DNA of 64,000 nucleotides from assembly GCA_023053685.1 (NCBI GenBank), contig JALIGW010000002.1, positions 167,757,930 to 167,821,929 of the forward strand, in the 5' to 3' direction. The notes under the pieces were generated by a model. The model did no database searches. It was not told the DNA's origin and worked only from the letters and a program-made list of their open reading frames with translations. Origin of the DNA: Diadophis punctatus similis (Eukaryota; Chordata; Lepidosauria; Squamata; Dipsadidae). The translations under genes were made by a program, and so were the position numbers. This document shows positions 45,305 to 57,529 of this stretch, one piece after another. The number at the start of each line of letters is the position of its first letter. Within the stretch, counting starts at the first letter, position 1.

Positions 45305-45365
45305 TTGGTTGTTTTCTTGCAGACATTTTGTTACCCAACTAGATGACATCTTCAGTGCTATGAAA
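45305..45365 (-). repeat. Family 2 hammerhead-like repeat, copy F
   Basis: On the minus strand from 45355: ctgaaga, linker t, gtcatc, loop tagttg, ggtaac, then aaaa and tgtc (to 45322). The helix I pair gca/tgc is kept. Same family as copies D and E. Confidence 0.6.
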
Positions 45366-46969
45366 GAGTGAAGTTTATTGTTTGTTTATATACAGCATCT
45401 TGCCCTACCAGAGTTGGTGGGGGTGTTGTTTTCTCCTTGTTTATGTTGTTTTTTTACTGCTTGGTTGTTTGTGTGAGTTGGTATGCCTAACAACCATACT
45501 CAACAGCTTCATTTAGCAAGCCCAGGGCAATGTGATAAAGGGCCTTGAGTCCAGTTGGGTACCCAAAATATTCCACGTGCCCCACTTCATCTCCAGCAAG
45601 CCTAGACTAATGTCCAGTCAGTGGACATGAAAAGGCACCCTAGCTTCTCAGCCTACAATACTGCTGAAATGAGATTTAAAAAAGGAAAATATATGTTGCT
45701 TGCATTTCTGCTTTCCCCTTCGTACGTTGTATTAGAAATCACTCCTGCATCAGAAGCCACTAATGAGGCATTTTTTACTCTTTTTTTGAAGTATTATTAG
45801 AAGCCTGTTGAGCATCCTATAGGCTATAGTTTATGACTAAACTAAATTTGATATAGAGTAGAGTAGACAATTTTCACTGTATTTATTTCCAGATAATAAG
45901 AGGGGGAAAATCTTTCTTAAGCTATTTTGTGAATTGCTCAAATTTCCAGGATGAATGATGCGGGACGCAGGAATGTGCATGTGCTCCAAGTGAACAAACT
46001 CTGTTTTGGACAGAAATGCTCTAAACTATGTAAATTGAATCCAAATGTACCCCACCTATTTCAGACTAATTCAGGTTTAGTGCCGGCTTTCTCATGATCT
46101 GTGCATTGAGTAATGAACTCCATAACCCATCTCCTCTATAGCGATATCATTTAATTTTTATTTTGAATGATTACCTTTGAAAATATAGGATTGTTTTTAG
46201 AAACAGGATTATATAGCAGTGCAAAAGCGGACACTTTGATTTTAAAAAAATGTTTCTAAATAAACTGAATATCTAAGAAACCATGTGGTTTTGTTTACCT
46301 CTGGGAACAGCCCAGTTTTAGATGACTAGAAACCACTTACTATTTTTTACTGTGGAGAAAAAACCAAGGACGCATCATCTTGGAGCCCCCGAAGGGAAAA
46401 TCAGGATGTAACTCCATCAAACGTAATTACTTACATAAATATAAGTAATAAAGTGCAGGAGAATGATGGAACGAGAGAGGGAACATTTAATATGTATAAT
46501 TGCCAATTTTTAATGCTTTTTATATTTCCTGTTTGTTTAAAAAAAAAAACTCCACATGGTTTTTGTTTTAGGGTTTATACCCCTACCTGATGTTTGGCTT
46601 TCATTAGACTGTTATTTCTCTCATGTAATCAATGATGAAAAGATGAGTTAAGTTTGGGTTTTTCCTGTCTCCAATCTATTTGGAGGCCTCTTACCTTAGT
46701 ACTCTTTCATGGAATTAAAGAGTCTCCCTGGTAACAAATTAGAGGCCAATTAAATTATTCCCAGCGTAATAGATCATGCTGGATGACAAGATGAGAAAGG
46801 AGGACATTAGGAACAGATTCTTTATAACTTAATGTGGTTTTGCTGAGGCAGCATATCCCACAATTATTTGGAGAGAGGAGTATGATTGGTTAACTGGCTT
46901 GTAGTTCAAAGCCTAAAACTCCCATCCTTTTGTTCACTTAATATCCTTACCTGAAGATCCGAGCTTCAG

Positions 46970-47088
46970 CTTTAACAGAGTTGGAAGGGACCTTGCAGGT
47001 CATCTAGTCCAACCCCCTGCCCAAGCAGGAGACCCTACATCTGCCTCTACCTAGGACTGGACTCGCAACCTCCTTCATTTGTGCAGCC
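46970..47088 (-). repeat. SINE with tRNA-like head and CR1 tail
   Basis: On the minus strand it starts ggaggttgcgagtccagtcc, continues taggtagaggcagat, and then joins the CR1 3' end (ggtctcctgcttgggcaggg, ggttggactagatgacctgc, gtcccttccaactctgtta). A tRNA-like head plus a LINE tail makes it a SINE mobilised by CR1. The head has lost its A box. Confidence 0.7.
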
Positions 47089-47149
47089 CTCCACAGGACT
47101 TCCCTTCTGTGCATGCCCTTTCGCTCTGTCCCCTTAATGACCCACGCAT

Positions 47150-47283
47150 AACAACTACAACTGGGAGAGCTGGGGTTGTGGTCATTTGAGCAAACCGGTC
47201 ATGTGAGTATCTCACTTAACTATCACTTCATTCAACAATTGAGATTTTGGTCCCAATTGTGATCATAAATCAAGGACTACCTA
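47150..47283. mobile_element. Partial palindromic MITE, right half
   Basis: Contains cacttcattcaacaattgag, tttggtcccaattgtgatc and ends aaatcaaggactacc before TA, the right end of the caggtagtcctcgac family. Confidence 0.6.
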
Positions 47284-48362
47284 TAATTAAAATGTTAATG
47301 TTAATCTGTGGAGTAACCAACAAATTGATCCAAATTTATATTCTTTTTTTTTTAAAAAAAATTCAGTGGTAGAAATAATAATAAAAACCTTTCTCTTTTA
47401 ACCCTCAGCCTTGTGAACTTCACAGCTGCTTTGGCAACAGGCAAGAAGGATTCCGAATATAGAACTATTGTGAAACATCTAAATATAGTTTCACTTGCTC
47501 AGTTTTCCAGCTATTTTCACGGAGAAAACTGACCACTTGGTTTTGGAATATTCAAACCATGTACATATTCAGACCATGATCTGAGCCTTTGATTTCAGAG
47601 TGGACTTGTTATTATTGTTTGAACATTTGCTCTTCCTTACAAGATCAAAAACTGCTTTAAAACCTTTTGCCTTCCAAATGCAGCTTGCTGTGAGACTTGA
47701 AATAAATCAAAAGCTTTTCTTTCAAAGTACAACAAGAGAGACAAGACCTCTTTATTAATTTACAGATTACAAGTGTTTATATCCTACCCTTCAAATTACA
47801 AATCTAACAAATCTTCCAAAGCATCTTACAAGCAATATAAACTATTCTTACTGCATAGTTTTACAAACAAACACAAATTCTTAGATCCTTTTCTCATGGC
47901 ATTTGGTGGGATAACGATGTGGATGGATGTGGGTTGAGTAGAGCAAGCTTTTGGGATAATCTTGGTTTCCTTCCTTTTTGTCTCCATTCTCTTCAGCAAT
48001 CCCTGTTCTCACTTGACCACCAGAGAAGTAAATGGAACTTATTTTTTAATACATGCGTTGTTACTGTAGAAGATAACCAGGTTGAGCCTGAGGGAGGGGT
48101 CAAACACGTTGTCAGTCATGAGTCCCTTCGTGTCCATAAGCAATCTAAGTCCAGCCCACCTTGAATTCCTTTGACTCTTATCGACCGCCAATTTGCTTTG
48201 GCGGTTAGTAGTTCATATTCTTGTAGCTTAAGCTTGCAATAAATCTTTATACCCATTTGAACTGCCTAGATCTTCTGATTTCCCTGGCTCTTGACAATTA
48301 TTAGTGAAGTTCTGTCGATTTTGGTAGCCATTGTGACAGACCCCTCCCATCCAAGCTGGATT

Positions 48363-48979
48363 TTTTTTTTATTGAAAAAGTTTTATTAGTACAAAGTACA
48401 AAATTTTTTAAATTCCCCCCCCCTTTCCCCCAACCCCCCCTCCCCTACCCCGACTTCCCAGAAAGAACACAGGATATAATCTTCAAATAACCATAAACTA
48501 ACATATACTAACAAAACATAAATTCTATTATAAAAACCATTCTAAAATTCTAACCATATATCATTATTAAACTATATATATCTTCTTAATCTGATACTTT
48601 TTTTGAATATAATCAGTCCATCTACTCCATTCCAATATATATCTTTCATTTGAATGATCTTTTAAGTATGATGAAATTCTTGCCATTTCTGCCAGGTGTG
48701 TAACTTTTATTGTCCATTCCTCAATAGTAGGTATATCTTCTTTCTTCCAATATTGTGCTACCAACAATCTGGCAGCCGTTATCAAGTTCAGAATCAGTTT
48801 AGTCTCTATTACAGTACAGTCCATAATTATTCCCAGCAAGAAAAACTGTGGTGTAAACTTAATTTTTTTCTTCAAAATATTCTGTATAATCCACCATATT
48901 TTAATCCAAAAAGCCTTAATTTTCCTACAAGACCACCAAACATGAAAATAAGTTGCATCTTCACATTCACATCTCCAAC
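48363..48979 (-). mobile_element. 5'-truncated L1 with ORF2 C-terminus and TSD
   Basis: Poly(A) appears as a T run from 48361. The minus-strand frame 48567-48875 encodes an L1 ORF2 tail: ILNLITAARLLVAQYWKKED, then EEWTIKVTHLAEMARISSYL and WSRWTDYIQKKYQ. The target duplication aagctggatt is visible at 48353-48362 and 48980-48989. The RT and endonuclease parts are missing through 5' truncation. Confidence 0.85.
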
Positions 48980-50073
48980 AAGCTGGATTTGACTACAGTT
49001 TGGCAAAGTGAGACATCACTTGACTATTTTCAACCCTGATCTCCTCTTCCTAAACCTTGCAAGAAGGAGTATATTCTTAGGACAATTGCATAAACTAACA
49101 AACTAAGTTACTAACAAACCTACTTTAGGCTCTTCTGTAGGCTGCTGCTGTTTGTATATAGAAGTTCATTTTTGACCCAGGGCCAAAAGGTGGTTAACTA
49201 TTTGGATAATGTAATGCGGGTCATTCTCCCAAACATAGTTGGAGGCAGCATAAAAATCTAATTTATTTAAAATTACAGTGACTCAGAATTATATTAAATG
49301 GAATGAATGCTTTTCGTATGATTGCTACCCATGTTTTCTATAGGTTAAAATCTCAATTTGCTTGCAATTATTGGAGGGCCCATGGAGTCCCCATTTGACC
49401 TTGGACTCACAGCTTGTATATTGTTATGACATTCAGGGCAGATGAGCCTTTGACTTGGTTCATTATTAAATAGTTTATGGTCAGCATTCTAAAGAGCTTC
49501 TCTGTTTCTGTGTGGTCCGTGATAGCGTTTAAGGAGAAAAATGCTCTCTTTGTAAAGGATGCGCTCCTGTCATTCACTGTGGCAGATCTCTTTCCAAGCT
49601 GTATCTTTGAAAAGCTCTGAAGCTAAAAGACTGATATTTGCAGCAATGGAAAATAAATGTACGGTCCATTTATTCAATGGATTGAAGACCCAATTGCATT
49701 CGCCACTTACAAGCAGATTGTTTGTAGGGACAAGTATAATAAAATATGGGACTCGTTTATACAGAATGCAGTAGAATATAAATATGCATACACATATATA
49801 AATGTATTAGATATATATATATGTAGTGGAATAATATTTGAATTAGACAAGTGCATATAGCATTGTAATTCCTTAGTTATAATGACATTCTGTTCCTCCC
49901 CACCCTTCCTCCCCATATTTTTCACTTTTTTTGTTAAGGCACTTTTTAACATCTACTTCCCCCCCCCCTCTCTTTGACAATTTATCTGTCACCATCACTA
50001 TTTTCTTTGTGTTTTGCTCTTTTTTTTCTTTTTTGGTTATGAATTTAAAAAACAATCTATATATATATAATAA

Positions 50074-50511
50074 TCTATATATATATAAGCGAAAACCACT
50101 CACGTCACGATCACGAAATCTCCAGAACCGTAAAGCCTACAAACTTGAAATTTGGCACGTATGTTCCTCTTGGCTTCTAGGTGCTCGCTAAGAAAGGATT
50201 TTTCAAAACGACCATCAGATCATTAGTATTTCTTATATTATTATTAACATGCTCTGATGCTAATTAGTTAGATGTTCTACTCCCCCTCCCAACCTGAAAA
50301 TAACTCTGGAGAGAAGGGGATATACTAGGAGAGGTTTCTGTGGGGCAAGGCTGAGGGAGAGAAGGGGATAGGATAGGGGAGGCTTCTGTGGGGCAAGCCT
50401 GAGGGAGAGAAGGGGAGAGGAGAGTAACTACTCATTAATTTTCAAGCTGTAAGTGTCGATTTATCAAGCCCGATCACATAGTTTTGTAGCGGAGCACGGG
50501 TATTCAGCTAG
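50074..50511 (+). mobile_element. Nonautonomous Helitron, copy 2
   Basis: Begins after A with tctatatatatataagcg and ends gggtattcagctag before T. Both termini match copy 1 at 17780-18684. The interior (50285-50430) holds a tandem gaggcttctgtggggcaag-type unit that copy 1 lacks. 438 bp, noncoding. Confidence 0.82.
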
Positions 50512-50771
50512 TAAATAAATGTAAGCTTTGCTTGTCTTGCTTCTTCATGGGAAAACCAAAACTGACAGGAATGGGTACCAGCATAAAGCAGGGCTCACTT
50601 TGCATCAACAAGAGTTGGAACAAAAGACCCATCTTATTTGAAGCCAAAAAATGCCCCACAAAATGCCCCCTCAGGTGGGGTAGTTTGATATGGCTGGCTG
50701 CTTCTGCCTGCATCAAAGATCCTACGAGAGTTTCCGATATGTGTGTATGTGTGTGTGTGTATGTATGTATG

Positions 50772-52150
50772 TTTTATTTTTAATTTTCCTTTAACAGCCA
50801 TACATATTTTGTGGACAGTGCATTGACTGGGTCAATATACTTTTTTACACAATGCTAACAATAATAATACAATTAAATATACATAATCATAGTCTTCCAA
50901 CTTCTAACCTTAACATGCACATTGTAATTATAATAAATTCTGTTATATATCAGTGTGTGTAATACTATTTTCCCAATTTGTAGTCATCTCCCCCCCCCCC
51001 AATTTGTTGGGGTTCTTCTACATTCACATCTTTGTCTTTAAACAATACCATTCTCTCCTTATGATTCTTTGCCACTTCTTCATAAATACATTTAAACATC
51101 AATAACATTTCTTCATACAATGTATTTGTTGTCCCCCTGTTGAGTCACTAATAGTTTAATATATTAAAAATTACTTAATATTCCACCATAATTCCAATTT
51201 CCCAATTGTCTAGGAACACCAATAAAGCCAATTATTAGTAAGGTTTAGTCAGTCCTGGGATTATATCTCCAAGTCCCCTAAATTTATGGTCCTTGAGAGC
51301 TATAAGTTTCAATATACTTTTTGCACACTCTTAGTAATAATAATACAATTAAGTATACATAATCTTAGTCTTCCACCTTCTAACCTTAATATGCTTATGA
51401 TTATAATAAATTCTATTATATATCAGTATGTATACTACTATTTTCCAAATTTGTACTTTCTATTTTTTTAAAAAAAATTAATACAGTGACCGTATTGAAA
51501 GGTATTTTATCTCTATCCATCATCTCTTGTTCTTTTTAAAATTTCATTATTTATTGACTTTTTGGTAACTCTTTTATATTTCTCTCTTGGAATCTTATAT
51601 CTCTTTCTAGCATTTTTATACAAACTGAATATTCCCTCTGCCTTATCCCTTGTCTCCTTCTGCTGCGTCATTTAAGAGCCAAGGTGGCGCAGCGGTTAGA
51701 GGCAGGTACTGCAGGCCACTTTAGCTGACACTGATCCGCAGGTCAGCGGTTCAAATCTCACCGGCTCAAGGTTGACTCAGCCTTCCATCCTTCCGAGGTA
51801 GGTAAAATGAGGACCCAGATTGTTGGGGGCAATATAAATATACATTGCTTACTGGTGTAAACCGCTTAGAGAATGCTTGCACTGTGAGGCGGTATATAAA
51901 TCTCAATAAATAAATAAATAAATAAATAAATAAATTTGAATACCCATCCATAATCCTTTCATTATTTTTATGAGATCTTTCTTTTTTTCTCTGTTCTATT
52001 GTAAACTCTTAAAGAATTATCTATTTGATTCATAATACTTATTGTTACTGTCTCTTCAATGTCTTTATCTTCTTGTAACATATTTTGATTTGTCTGTGTT
52101 TCCTTTGATGCCATTACCAGAGCAGAGCATCCCTTTGAAGTCTTGAGTAG
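50772..52150 (-). mobile_element. ORF1-only LINE-like element, copy 2
   Basis: Minus-strand reading starts at an ATG at 52114 (MASKETQTNQNMLQ), continues in a Lys/Glu-rich decayed frame, is interrupted by a SINE (51676-51935), and resumes with EGIFSLYKNARKRYKIP and NNEILKRTRDDG followed by a stop near 51515. The last part aligns with the end of copy 1 (RIEVLKWTREDG). An AT-rich 3' region with tattaacatgcaca-like repeats follows to 50772. No RT is present. Confidence 0.5.
51676..51935 (+). repeat. tRNA-derived SINE
   Basis: Starts gagccaaggtggcgcagcgg, with B-box-like cggttcaaatctcaccgg, then gtaaaatgaggacccagatt and gaggcggtatataaatctca, ending in a run of aaat repeats. Uninterrupted counterpart of 14819-15485. 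Confidence 0.9.
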
Positions 52151-53120
52151 CCTGGACTTTAAAAAAAATTAAGTTCCTTAAATGCAGATATTATACTCCA
52201 TCACTCCTTCAATAAGAACAGGGGCCAAGGATATATATTAAAGTAGTCAAGATTTAAGACTGTATTGATTCACCGCAATTGCAAAAGGTAGAGTCTTGTT
52301 TGTTCTCTTAACACGCTCCATGTGGTGGACAAAATATTTGCACTAAAATGTATCAATAAGTTCTTATAGCCAAATCACTGATTTTCCGTATTGTTAATAT
52401 GAATGTTAGAAAACAATATTATTTTGAAATAAATATATCAATATCTGGAGGGGAAAAGGCTGAAAAGGATTGGGTGGTCAACTAGAAATTGAACAAATCA
52501 TTCCCCCAAAGGGACATTTCCTTCTTTCCTTTCCAGATGATCAGAGTTTGAGACTTCAGGCTTAGCAGCAGCGAGAGAGCTTTTTTTCCTAAACCTGCCT
52601 AGCACGGATTCTGGCTGTTGCCTAGGAACATCTCTCTGGTCTTTTGGTGCATTCATATTCTAATCATAGCACTTTGGCAAAGGCTTGTTTACTTCCTTTC
52701 CAGGCTGTGGAGATGACAGAACCTTTGCATATTTCTTGTTTTTTTTTAATTGTTCATAATATCGTCTCATTTGCACATTAAACAAAGTGAGGGTGAAGAG
52801 TTCCTAGCACATAGGACAGCATTTGCTAGTCAAAATATATTGTATATACAGTAGTTCTATGAACATTCATAAATATAATGTTCACAGTCTTGAGAGTAGT
52901 CTTGAAAAAAGTAACTTATCTGGTTTCCTGTGGTGTGGAAGAAGGGTTTCCAGATGACCAGAAAGAAAAGGCTTGGTAAATCATGAAATAAGTTAATTTC
53001 TTTCATACCACCATGATTACCAAAGTACACATTACAAAACATTTAATGTACTATTTGAAAAACTGGGACACTAATGGAAGGGAAGGTGGATTAATCCTCC
53101 TTCATGTATGCAGCAATTCT

Positions 53121-53160
53121 AAGAGAGGGAGGGAGGGAGGGAGGGAGGGAGGGAGGGAGG

Positions 53161-53249
<89 letters not shown>
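53121..53249. repeat. (GGGA)n-(GA)n microsatellite
   Basis: About 45 bases of gagg units followed by about 80 bases of ga repeats. Open frames across it are artefacts. Confidence 0.97.
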
Positions 53250-53252
<3 letters not shown>

Positions 53253-53994
53253 CAATTTAGTGCTTGCTTTCTGAAAATCAACATAGAAAGCATACTCTAG
53301 ACAGCTACAAAATCCAGCTCACATCTATTATAGGTGTCTTGCTAATGGATGGATATGTTATGCATAGGAGGTCCTTGTGCAAGTTGCAGCAAACGGACTA
53401 AGGCTCAACACTAGTCTTTCTAATTTTCACTTTAAACTTTTTGAAAGATGTGTTTCCTCTTGGTTTCCTGTATACCTAAATACCTAAACTGTGATTCAGC
53501 CTCTAGTCTTATTACCTGTATTTCTCTTCTTTCTCCTCCACGTGTGTTGGAGAAATTCTGGTCCAGGTAGGGTTTGCTTCAGTGCAAAGGAATCTGTTGT
53601 ATGTTGCATACACTGTAATTGTAGAGAAGCAGCAGGGACACAATTCAGAACTATTGATAGTTGCCAAGAGTTGTTTTTCACTATGGACTCTCTTTCATGC
53701 ACCCTTTATATGTTTCCAGCACTCTGCTCTTTAGTTTTACAGTATAAACATACCGTAATAAAGGTTAGGAAAGAGCTACACATGTTTACGCTAGATTAAT
53801 ATTATATGGGATGACATATATAGATGGTATGTCTCTTGGTATATATTTAGGTTTTAGCAAAATTTTATATAGAGACAAATTTTCCATCATTAGTTATTTA
53901 ACATGTCCGATATTCACATAAGTAAATGGTCCCTGCAGATGTTCCTTGCAAACATGTACAGTCTGTTTTTATTAAGAACAATTTTGCTGAAGAT

Positions 53995-54660
53995 CCTAAC
54001 TTATGCATTTGGGTTTTCTTGGTTGAGCAACTGGTGACATTATTCAGCTACTGTAACGCACTCTACATGGAGCTACCCTCAAAGAGCATCCGGAGACTGC
54101 AACTGGTACAGAATGCAGCTGCGCGAGCTGTGGTGGGTGTGCTGAGATACACCCACGTAACACCTATTCTCCGCCAGCTGCATTGGCTGCCTATTAGTCT
54201 CCGGTCGCAATTTAAGGTGTTGGTTTTGACCTTTAAATCCCTACATGGCTCAGGGCCAAGTTACCTCCAGGACCACATCCTACCACATACCTCCCTACGA
54301 CCAGTTAGGTCCCACAGAGTGGGCCTCCTCCAGGTCCCTTCAGCCAAACAATGTCAGTTGATGGGTCCACAGGGGAGAACCTTCTCTGTGGGAGCTCCGA
54401 CTCTCTGGAACCAACTCCCACCAGAGATCCGGACCATCACCCTCTACTGGCCTTCCACAAAGCTGTAAAAACATGGCTCTTCCGGCAGGCGAGGTGAAGA
54501 AGAAGAAGATCAGATTCCCCCATGAATGAGTGATTTTTTAAAATGATGTCATGTCTTAAATTGTTACGTTTTATTTTACTGTTTGTATCCTTGTTGTACG
54601 CCGCCCTGAGTCCTACGGGATTGGGTGGCCTATAAGAACTTTTAATTAAATTATATGTTA
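53995..54660 (+). mobile_element. CR1/L2-group LINE, ORF2 C-terminus and 3' end
   Basis: An open frame (ending 54468) encodes the post-RT region of a jockey-superfamily ORF2: YCNALYMELPSKSIRRLQL, then QNAAARAVVG, HVTPILRQLHWLPI, FKVLVLTFKSLHG and WNQLPPEIRT. The 3' UTR holds gtacgccgccctgagtccta and ends with attaaattatatgttatgtt-type repeats. 5'-truncated, so no RT core or endonuclease. The 60 or so codons before YCNAL are unrelated read-through. Confidence 0.85.
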
Positions 54661-55169
54661 TGTTATGTTATGTGACAACCTGCAGTAAAATACGCTACGA
54701 AATACAGGAATTATCCTGTTCTTAATGCTACCGTTTGATCCTTTCTGATTTTGTGATATATACATGGCTTAACGTCAAAATACTTTTTAGCCATCTAATA
54801 AACCAATCATCTGGGAAAATGTCAGTTTATTTCTCCATGCTGAGAGAAAAAGAACAGATGGAAGGGAATGAGAAAGAGATGAGAACAGAACCAAGATATT
54901 GCTTTTAGAAGGGAAATGGATATAGTTCCAGATGACAAGATAAGATGATTCATTATTGTCATCGTGAATATTGTTGGATACATTCAGCCTGTCCACCAAA
55001 TTGTTTCTTTAATTGTGTGGAATAGAGGAAGGCTCTTAGTATACTGTTTCCATCTCTATTCTGCTATTACTATGTACTGTTATTTTATGTAAGGAATTAA
55101 AGCTGCAATCACCAAAAGCCATTTCTTTGGCCTCTCCGTGCTAATAACCCATTGTATTTCAATCAGTTG

Positions 55170-55225
55170 TGTGCTGATAGATAGACAGACAGACAGACAT
55201 CATGCCCCCCCCCGTCTCCCTCTCC
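55170..55225. repeat. (ATAG/ACAG)n and C/T-rich run
   Basis: gatagatagacagacagac followed by cccccccccgtctccctc. Confidence 0.85.
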
Positions 55226-55672
55226 CTCCCTGCCTTGTGCCACATTTTTGATGTTTGCTGATCTTTAACAACTAAACATCAAACCATCCATTTTTGCTAT
55301 CTGAGCTGTATGGCATGTATTCTTGTTCTGCTGTGGATATAAGGATTGATTGGGAATGTGCTGGGTGCACACCAATCTGGAAGTTGCCTGCAGTAACTTT
55401 CCCACAGATATAAGGCAAAAGTTGCTTATGAACATAGTTTCTTATGGCAAAGTCTGAGAAAACTTATTAAAGATTTCTTTGAGGTGACTGATTCAGATTT
55501 GAACATTTTAGAGAATAACTACTAGTGATTAATCAATACAAAAATTAACAAGACTGATAGGTAGAAATACTGTATTTCACAATATATGTGAATAAATTAT
55601 GCTACCAGAAGTTGTAATGTCAACCAACTTCATTGGTTTTAAATGAGGACTGGATAGCTTCATGAAGGATTC

Positions 55673-56027
55673 CTGTGATGGCGAACCTATGGCACAGGTG
55701 GCACATGGAGCCATATTGGAGGCTCCATGCCAACTGATTTTTGGGCTTCTTTTCAGCCGTTTTCATTTTCCCCAGGCATTAGGGAAGCCTCCTGAAGCCG
55801 GGGGACAGCGAAAAACGGCCCAACGGGTCAACCAGAAGTTCAGAAACAAACTTCCGGTTGGGCCGTTGGGCCATTTTTCATGGTCCCCATGCTTCAGGAG
55901 TCCATTGTGAGGCATGCGCCGGGTGAGTGCGCATGTGCAGGGGGAGGGCATGGGTGTGGGCATGCATGCGCTAGCATGCGCACACACCCCTTTTTGCACA
56001 TGAACCAAAAAAGGTTCACCATCACTG
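55673..56027. mobile_element. hAT-type MITE (gatggcgaacc family)
   Basis: Starts ctgtgatggcgaacctatgg and ends aggttcaccatcactg. Contains a hairpin-like segment cagaagttcagaaacaaact with gggccgttgggcc. Target duplication not recognisable. It sits about 380 bases upstream of SEPTIN8 exon 2. Confidence 0.8.
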
Positions 56028-56327
56028 GATTTGGCTATCAATGGCTACCAATAATAATTCCTGAAGTAATGCAGGTCTGACATAAGATCCTTGGGAGGCA
56101 ATTGTCCTTTCAATGAAGTGGCACAAAGTAGTCTTTAATCTCTTTAATTCTCTGTAATCTGCACCCCCTTTTTTCCCCAGGTGCTTGACTGTAATTAATA
56201 GTATGTCTGGAATGTGGCATATAAAAACATGATCATTTTTTGAATGACCATCTGGAGAGATGCTTCTCCCATTAGGGAGTTTGCTGCATTTCAAGTAAAA
56301 TGGATGGGTTTTCATTAAGTTTTTGAT

Positions 56328-56363
<36 letters not shown>
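56328..56363. repeat. (GAT)n microsatellite just upstream of exon 2
   Basis: About eleven gat units ending 47 bases before the exon 2 start, within the usual distance range of branch point and pyrimidine tract. Confidence 0.95.
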
Positions 56364-56410
56364 TAATTTCCACCAGATAACCCCTGCAAAAATTGTGTCA
56401 TTTTTAATAG

Positions 56411-56525
56411 AATGAAGAGAAAAGAAACCTATCTTTGGGAGGCCATGTTGGATTTGACAGTGTTCCTGATCAACTGGTCAGCAAATCAGTGGCGCAAGGA
56501 TTCAGCTTCAACATCCTGTGTGTAG
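56411..56525 (+). CDS. SEPTIN8: SEPTIN8 exon 2
   Basis: Encodes residues 11-48 plus the first base of Gly49: [20 protein letters not shown], then [18 protein letters not shown]. This is the septin N-terminal segment leading into the GTPase domain, including the polybasic-side GHVGFDSLPDQLV block typical of septins and the first beta strand (FNILCVG). The acceptor is tttttaatag and the donor gtag|gtcagt. Entry phase is 0 and exit phase 1, matching exons 1 and 3. The N-terminal variable part is two residues shorter than the human protein as I recall it. A microsatellite and a MITE lie close upstream. Confidence 0.95.
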
Positions 56526-57529
56526 GTCAGTAAACTGCTTATTGTGAAGAGGAATGCTTAGAATCTGAACAGTAGCCAGAAGTTGCTACGTTGTAAGGAT
56601 AAAGGGGAAAGCTTACTAGAAACACATCTAAAAGTCTATTGCACCATCTCAGCTAAAAGATCAGGCAGAAGATGATATAAAAGGGAGCTTGTAAGGGAGC
56701 TTCCTGCATTCTACTACTACTAGCTAGGTTCTCACATCACTTTAAAACATAATGTGATTTATTTGGATTTTTGCCCTACTGTTTTATGGGAACTTATCTG
56801 TTCTGACTTACACAATACATTACGTCAGTATATAAACCCAACTGGTTTTTCGAATCGAAACAACTACACTATAGCTAATGTGCTAAGAAATTAAACTTTC
56901 CAAATGTGGGTTATCACATGCTGTGTCTTGGAATGAAGCTAACTCTTTTTCCACAATCTTGACCTTGTTTACATTTTTTCTGAGTGAGAACAGAACCCAG
57001 TTTGAAACATTGACGTGAATAATGTCATTTTACTCCATTGAGTGAATGAACTTTTGGTAATCGGAATGAAAGCTCAGCTATCTAATTCTCCAGGATTGAG
57101 TTTATACCATTCCTGGCTTGTGATGTATAGAAATTGTGGGTTTACAATATTAAATGACTTGTTAAACAAACTGTTTAGTTTTAGATACCTAAAATATTTT
57201 TTATTTATGGAAAAAAATCTTACATGATTTAAGATGTGCTTTAAAATATATTTGCATTTTTAAGTTTCAGCTTTCACTTGCTGGTCTTCATAGTGTAATG
57301 TGATGCCTTTACTATTAAGAGAAACGTTTTAAGCTGTGGTTTTAAACTCCTCCCTCACACAGTTTAAGTTTCTTGCTATGTTCTGCATTCAACAGTGATC
57401 ACTTGAACAAATACATGGAGATGGATTGCTGTATTAGACAATCTGGGCCAGCTATGAATGTTTCTTTGTCCTTTTATTTTACTTTGGTGCCACTCCAATA
57501 ATTCAGTTCCTTTCTTTAATGAAAGTTTA

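Larger units (their letters stand above)
19332..56410 (+). other. SEPTIN8: SEPTIN8 intron 1, repeat-rich
   Basis: Begins gtgagt and ends tttttaatag. No other septin exon was found in it. It holds the repeats listed separately. The stretches 19690-21830, 23135-24800, 25010-26570, 28000-28935, 30447-31380, 33840-35100, 35310-37650, 38400-40880, 41060-42415, 42650-43630, 44040-45300, 45370-46970, 47290-48360, 48985-50070, 52160-53120, 53260-53925 and 54660-55670 show no gene and no repeat I can name with confidence. Regulatory elements could be present but are not recognisable by eye. Confidence 0.85.

Noticed and set aside
53926..54030. First 35 or so codons of the 180-codon frame as part of a gene
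   Set aside because: LINE similarity begins only near YCNALYMEL; the earlier part is unrelated read-through.
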